A stretch of 64,000 nt of DNA from Hibiscus mutabilis (Eukaryota; Streptophyta; Magnoliopsida; Malvales; Malvaceae), in contig CM033745.1 of assembly GCA_019671005.1 (NCBI GenBank), positions 39,353,834 through 39,417,833 of the forward strand, in the 5' to 3' direction. Below the pieces are notes generated by a model. The model worked only from the letters and a program-made list of their open reading frames with translations, ran no database searches and was not told the origin of the DNA. This document shows positions 59,207-64,000 of the stretch, in pieces; position 1 is the stretch's first letter; each line of letters starts with the position of its first letter. The position numbers were made by a program, and so were the translations under genes.

Positions 59207-60595
59207 CCGAGTATGGTCTGCGACTAAGGGCGTCAGCAACTACGTTTGCTTTTCCCGGATGGTAGTCAATAACCAAGTCATAATCCTTAAGTAATTCGAG
59301 CCATCTCCTTTGTCTCAAATTAAAGTCCTTCTGAGTTAGGAGGTATTTGAGACTTTTATGATCAGTAAATAGATTGCATTTCTCTCCGTATAGATAGTGT
59401 CTCCACATCTTGAGAGCAAATACAATAGCTGCTAGTTCCAAATCGTGCGTTGGATAATTAGACTCATGTGGCTTCAATTGCCTTGAAGCGTAAGCAATTA
59501 CTTTCCTATCTTGCATCAGGACACAACCGAGTCCTAGATGAGAAGCATCACTGTAAACAATGAATTCTTTGCCCGATTCTGGTTGGATGAGTACCGGGGT
59601 ATGAGTCAAAGCTTGCTTAAGTTGATCAAAGCTTCGTAGTTGGTTCTTCGACCAAACGAAAGGCGTATCTTTTCGGGTAAGCTTAGTAAGGCTTGCGGCA
59701 ATGGAGGAAAAGCCCTTAACAAACCTTCTGTAATTCCTAGCTAAACCAAGAAAGCTTCGGACCTCGCTTACATTCTTCAGAGGTCTCCAATTTAGAATAG
59801 ACTGAATCTTGCTTGGATTGACTTTGATTCCTTCAACCGAGATAATGTGGCCAAGGAAAGAAACTTATGGTAACTAGAATTCACATTTGGAGAACTTGGC
59901 ATACAATTGATGTTCTCAGAGTGTTTGCAAGACAATTCAGAGGTGTTCAAGATGTTCCTTCTTATTCCGAGAGTACACCAAGATATCGTCGATGAAGACA
60001 ACTACGAATTTGTCAAGATAGGGCTTGAATACCCAATTCATGAGATCCATGAAAGCAGTCAGGGCATTCGTTAACCCGAATGGCATTACGAGAAATTGAA
60101 AGTGGCCATATCGAGTACGAAAGGCTGTCTTGGGCATGTCTTGTTCATTCATATTCATTTGATAGTACCCCGATCGAAGGTCGATCTTAGAGAATACGGA
60201 AGCATCCCTGAGTTGATCAAAAAGATCTTCGATTTTGGGCAGGGGATATCGATTCTTGATAGTGAGCTTGTTCAACTGACGATAGTCAATACAAAGCCGC
60301 ATTGTCATGTCTTTCTTTTTACAAACAGGACTGGAGCACCCCAAGAAGAAGCGCTAGGCCGTATGAAGCCTTTATCTTGCAACTCCTGAAGTTGCTTCTT
60401 TAATTATTTCAATTCTACAGGTGTCATTCTATAGGGTGTAATGGACACCAGGGCTATTCCAGGCTGAACTTCAATCCCGAACTCTATTTCTCTGGTTGGA
60501 GGGACACTAGGGAGTTCCTCAGGAAGAACATCAATGAATTCAGAAACAACAGGCATGCTAGGCAAACCAAATTCAATTTCATCTTGAAGAATCAT
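59207..60595 (-). pseudogene. Element E reverse transcriptase and RNase H
   Basis: RNase H is open over 137 codons (59196-59609): YSDASHLGLGCVLMQDRK, YASRQLKPHESNYPTHDLEL, FTDHKSLKYLLTQKDFNLR, KANVVADALSRRPYS. RT palm at 59937-60344: MRLCIDYRQLNKLTIKNRYP, SVFSKIDLRSGYYQM, LVMPFGLTNALTAF, FVVVFIDDILVYS with the catalytic pair intact. LPEELPSVPPTREIEFGIEV (60404-60595) precedes. Frameshifts occur near 60345 and 59930 and an in-frame stop near 60400. Confidence 0.93.
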
Positions 60596-61069
60596 ATTAG
60601 CAAAGATTGAGGTTGGTTTCTTGTCTATTAAGAGAATGGATTCTTTCCCTAAACCCTTGAGATATAGTCTCTTATTTTGGAAATCTACCCATGACTCGTG
60701 TTTACTTAACCAATGTAACCAGTATTAAGTCAAATTCACAAAAAGCCAGAACATATAGATCAATGGGAAAGGGTATGTTTCGAATGGGAAAGGGAGCTTA
60801 CTTGTGGCACAAGTTAATGGGTGTTTTCCCCCTAATGGATTCGAAACTACAAGATTTGATTCAATATTTTTAGGTTTTAATTTTAACTTGTTGATCAAGG
60901 CAGAACAAACAAATGAATGGGTAGACCCCGAATCAATTAAAGCATATGCAGGACTGGAATTTAACTCAACGGTACCTGCGATAACATCGGGAGCTTCTTC
61001 ATCATCTTTACCACGAATGTGGTACATACGAGTAGGGGCTCGAGATTCCTGATGAGTCTGAGCATTCAA
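60596..61069 (-). pseudogene. Element E protease
   Basis: YHIRGKDDEEAPDVIAGTVE then YALIDSGSTHSFVCSALINK: the DSG active site is intact. A frameshift near 60800 moves the rest (IPFPIDLYVLAFCEFDLI) to another frame, and a small deletion removes the usual GLDWL. It is in the same frame as gag, as expected for a gag-pol fusion read as one polyprotein. Confidence 0.88.
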
Positions 61070-62302
61070 ATAGGGGCCCTTCTATTTCCCCTAATTCCCA
61101 GACTGAGATTGTCTGGGTGCTTTGTTTCGGTTAGGAGGAGCTGAGCTAGCAATTGTAGAAGCTCGATTCGAAGCCTTGTTGGGATTCTGGGGACAATCCT
61201 GGATATAATGATCAGAGGCTCCACATGAATAGCATAAATTATGTTGAGCTCTGCAGTGGCCAGTATGATGTTTCTGGAAGAACTTGCAAAGAGGGTATTG
61301 ATTAGCTTTAGTCTGATTCCCCGTACTATCAACAGAAACAACAAGGGCTAAAGTTTTTATAACTGTTTGAGGTTTTGGGATGTAATTACACTTCTGATTA
61401 GGGGTATAGTTCAAAGAGTGTCCCTTGGAATGTTTGGACTTCTTTGATTGCCAGTTTGTCTTGTCATCGTTCATGGGTTGTTTATCCTTCCAGGAGTGTT
61501 CGCTCTTGCGTCTTTCTGAGGCTTTCATCTTCGCCTCAGTAGAAATGGCCCAGTTTACCAAATTTTGGAAGTCGGTAATACCCAGAGCATTGAATATAGG
61601 GCTTAATTCATTATTTAAACCATTGATGAACATTCGGCACTTGTCAGCCTCAGTTTTTATATATTCGGACCCATACTTGCAATACTTGCAAAAGTCGCTC
61701 ACGTATTGCTCGATAGGTCAGCCAGCTTGTTTAAGATACAAGAATTTCTTTTGGCGCTCGGCCATATATTGTTCCCTGATATATTTCTTCCTGAACTCAT
61801 CGAGGAAGAACTTCCAAGTGATAGACTCCGCAGGAGCAGTCAGGGTAGTGGTTTCCCACCAACTCAGTGTTTCGTCTGCCAACAGAGCGATGGCACACTT
61901 GAGTTTATGCTCGTCAGGACATGGCAATTGTTTAGTCAGAATGCAAGTAGTGGCCTCTAACCAGTACTCAGCTACTTCAGGATTAGCCTTATCGGTGTCA
62001 GTGAAGGTATAAGCCTGATGCTGAGCCAACTTGTCAATAGGGGCTCGACTTACTACAGGAGCAGAAGGTGGAATCGGATGTTCTCGCTTTAGTGTAGATA
62101 CAAGATGATCAAACATCTCTTTCATGCTTATCAAGTACTCTTGTTATACAGAATTTACATCCGGGGCTTCCTGTTAAGCTGCGGCTTGAGCTCGAGGTTG
62201 AGCTTGCTGTTGAGGAGGATTCTGCTCCATCCTCACACTATCTCCTTCATTAGAGGAGCCTATGGGACTCTCTTCATCCCAAGAAAGTCTCGTTTCTGAC
62301 AT
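61070..62302 (-). pseudogene. Element E gag, best preserved in the window
   Basis: Start ATG at 62300-62302. A single frame runs over about 400 codons to the protease, interrupted by in-frame stops only: two near 62145-62195, one near 61715 and two near 61080. Capsid: LLADETLSWWETTTLTAP, FFLDEFRKKYIREQYMAERQ, PIEQYVSDFCKYCKYGSEYI, KCRMFINGLNNELSPIF. CCHC zinc knuckle: CYSCGASDHYIQDCPQ at about 61205-61255, followed by an Asn/Ser-rich tail. Since all lesions lie in one frame, it decayed by substitution rather than by indels. Confidence 0.93.
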
Positions 62303-62439
62303 TCTAATTCAATCAGAACAATAAGAGTTTTATTTTTCACATTTAAGCAACAATACAAGCTTATATCAAGTCTCATAGGTGGCACAATATCCTATATGAT
62401 GCAAGTGAGCTTAGTTCAGTCCTAGAACCAACTAAAAAA

Positions 62440-62451
62440 CTCTGATTACCA
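62440..62451 (-). other. Primer-binding site of element E
   Basis: The minus strand reads TGGTAATCAGAGT five bases from the LTR end, the initiator-Met-like site with the extra A shared with B and C. Confidence 0.65.
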
Positions 62452-62456
62452 ATAAA

Positions 62457-64000
62457 TGTAACACCCCATCCCCGGGTTAGCTGTAATCCAGTTCAGGAGC
62501 ATTACCAAAGTGAGAACAAAGCAAAAGATAGGTTACTTGTCGAACAAGTAACCTCGATATACATGACTTGTAACGCAAGTAACCTAAACACAACCATTTA
62601 AGTCATACAAGTAATCCACATAAATCGAAACAAACATTATTAGCATGCTAATTTAGGTACTAATTTGTTTCATTTCATACTTATACTCTAAGTTACCACT
62701 AACATATTTCAATTTACCATTACATTCAATACACATCCATCATTCAAACAACAATAACAAGTGTGCCATACTTCACAATAGGTTACTATTAAACATGATT
62801 CAACTTTCATTCTTATTACAAGTTCATGTACCCTATTCGAATGATACAAGGTGGTCACTTAGCACATTTCAATTAGCTTACTTGCATCTCAATATACTAC
62901 TTATTTAACCAATCAACATGATCAATACGAGGAATCCAACTGACATTCTTATTACATGTTCATACACCCTATTCGAATAGCTAGGTGTTCACTTCGTACA
63001 TTTCATTTGTTTCTTTTTCAATCAAGTCATGCTATTTCATGGCATACTTAGCTAGTACATTGTTAATGCATGCTTGTAAGTACCTTAGCTCTAATCCAAG
63101 CATTATCGAATCATACCAATAGCCACAAGAATGAATGCATGATCATACAACATTGGTCTATTTTTCGAATGAAACAAGGATTCAACAATCATTGAGTAAT
63201 TTTCACAATTTGCACATCATCTACTTATATATATACGTACCAACATAGTTATATACATAGCTTAAAGTCATCAAAGTTGGTTACATGATAGGCCCGACAA
63301 AACATTACATTAACTAGTCTTAACAACACAACAAAATGCATGATCAAGACTACCTATTGCAAGTTCTAGTGCTACCAAACTAGGAGTATACAAAAAGTAT
63401 GAAATCATACTTTCAAGCTTGCTTCAGAACGTTGCTTCGAGTTTAAGAAATCCTCTTGAAAGTGTCCTTAATCTGTTATGGGAAGAATGAAGAGTAGAGT
63501 GGTAAGTACAAGTTATGTACTTAGTGAGGTAACACTAAGTCTAGCCAATTTCCAAGCATAGATATCCAAGTTTACATGTATTTCAAAGAATCAAGGTCAT
63601 GTCTACATAACATATACCATTCGAAGGAATAGGGTAAACATAGGCAAGCTTCACATATCACACATTCAACATTGCAGCATCCATCATATATACCCATCAT
63701 GCTATTCGAGTGTCTTGCTTAGAAGACAAGCAACCAAAAACACCAAGTACCAAATAGTCATTCTCACACAACAAGCACCAAATATGCATAACTTTCATGT
63801 GAAGTAACTAGTTATACAATAATTCATGTGTTATCTTTCAAGGAAAGGATGTTCATTCTAGAATCTTGCAAAACAAGTAATGTTCACATCACACAACCAA
63901 GGCAACCAATGTTCATTTCAAGTGATTTATTCATCTTATAACACCCTTGGTAAGTAGTTTACAAGATAATCAAATCTTCAATAATATGCATCAAAGTGCC
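62457..64000 (-). mobile_element. 5' LTR of element E, cut by the window end
   Basis: Starts TGTAACACCCCATCCCCGGG. Matches 38731-40276 along its whole visible length with scattered differences. Holds CTAGTGCTACCAAACTAGGA near 63365, AGTATGAAATCATACT near 63399, AAGTACAAGTTATGTACTT near 63505 and, at the very end, the start of the CAATATGCA short repeats. Confidence 0.9.

Larger units (their letters stand above)
38731..64000 (-). mobile_element. Element E: Tekay-type chromovirus, both LTRs present
   Basis: The left (3') LTR starts at 38731 and ends at 57470, interrupted by LTR P and element G. The internal region is 57471-62456. The right (5') LTR starts at 62457 and runs out of the window. 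The first 1.5 kb of both LTRs match along their whole length with scattered differences. Gene order is gag, protease, RT, RNase H, putative intron, integrase, chromodomain-like tail. Inserted in LTR F after CTAAG (38726-38730). Confidence 0.9.

Overview
The window is repeat DNA from a plant nuclear genome, almost certainly a eudicot. It is AT-rich and I see no host gene, rRNA, tRNA gene or CRISPR array. It consists of long terminal repeats (LTRs) and decayed gag-pol bodies of Ty3/gypsy retrotransposons inserted into one another. Most belong to one group of closely related chromoviruses, best assigned to the Tekay/Del clade. Their LTRs are about 2.7-3.7 kb, start TGTAACACCC and end GTGTTACA; pol is followed by a GPY/F motif and a chromodomain-like tail, and the primer site resembles the initiator-Met tRNA site. 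A second, unrelated element (G, 41696-53632) is from the Tat/Ogre lineage: its primer site is complementary to a tRNA-Arg-type 3' end, its LTR carries the GGAGTCGCCAC and GGGGAAGGATTAGCACCC motifs, and it retains only gag remnants plus large tandem arrays. Nearly everything lies on the minus strand; two LTRs (H, P) are on the plus strand.

Layout. 1-12577: nested and chimeric LTRs (O, LTR1, LTR2, LTR3, LTRb), including a solo LTR with a perfect target-site duplication inside another solo LTR. 12578-16573: 5' end of an element (B: gag, primer site, LTR) inserted in the tail of another LTR (X). 16574-18114: unclassified LTR-like DNA. 18115-27390: element C, with both LTRs and the full gag-PR-RT-RH-INT-chromodomain order, then broken by D. 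27391-34037: element D, catalytically dead at three enzymes, broken in gag by LTR F. 34038-38730: LTR F, carrying plus-strand solo LTR H. 38731-64000: element E, whose left LTR is interrupted by plus-strand LTR P, which is interrupted by G. The insertion order is therefore C, D, F, E (and H), P, G: a six-level stack whose youngest member is G (perfect CCTAC duplication, nearly identical LTR ends).

Main points in Part 2. (1) C, D and E each carry, at the same codon between RNase H and integrase, a GT..AG segment of 93-277 bp that contains stop codons and whose removal restores the frame in the same phase: a probable retrotransposon intron. (2) The Tekay LTRs share three short inverted repeats, one with an apparent compensatory base change, around a common box and TATA-like motif. 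(3) G is a Tat/Ogre derivative without pol, with a ~228-bp higher-order array, a 43-bp array, repeated hairpins, and LTRs differing by a ~0.5-kb internal array.

None of the gag or pol genes is intact. Coordinates of LTR edges supported by TG..CA ends and duplications are good to the base. Edges in chimeric zones (near 10150 and 55480) are approximate, because they rest on comparison by eye.
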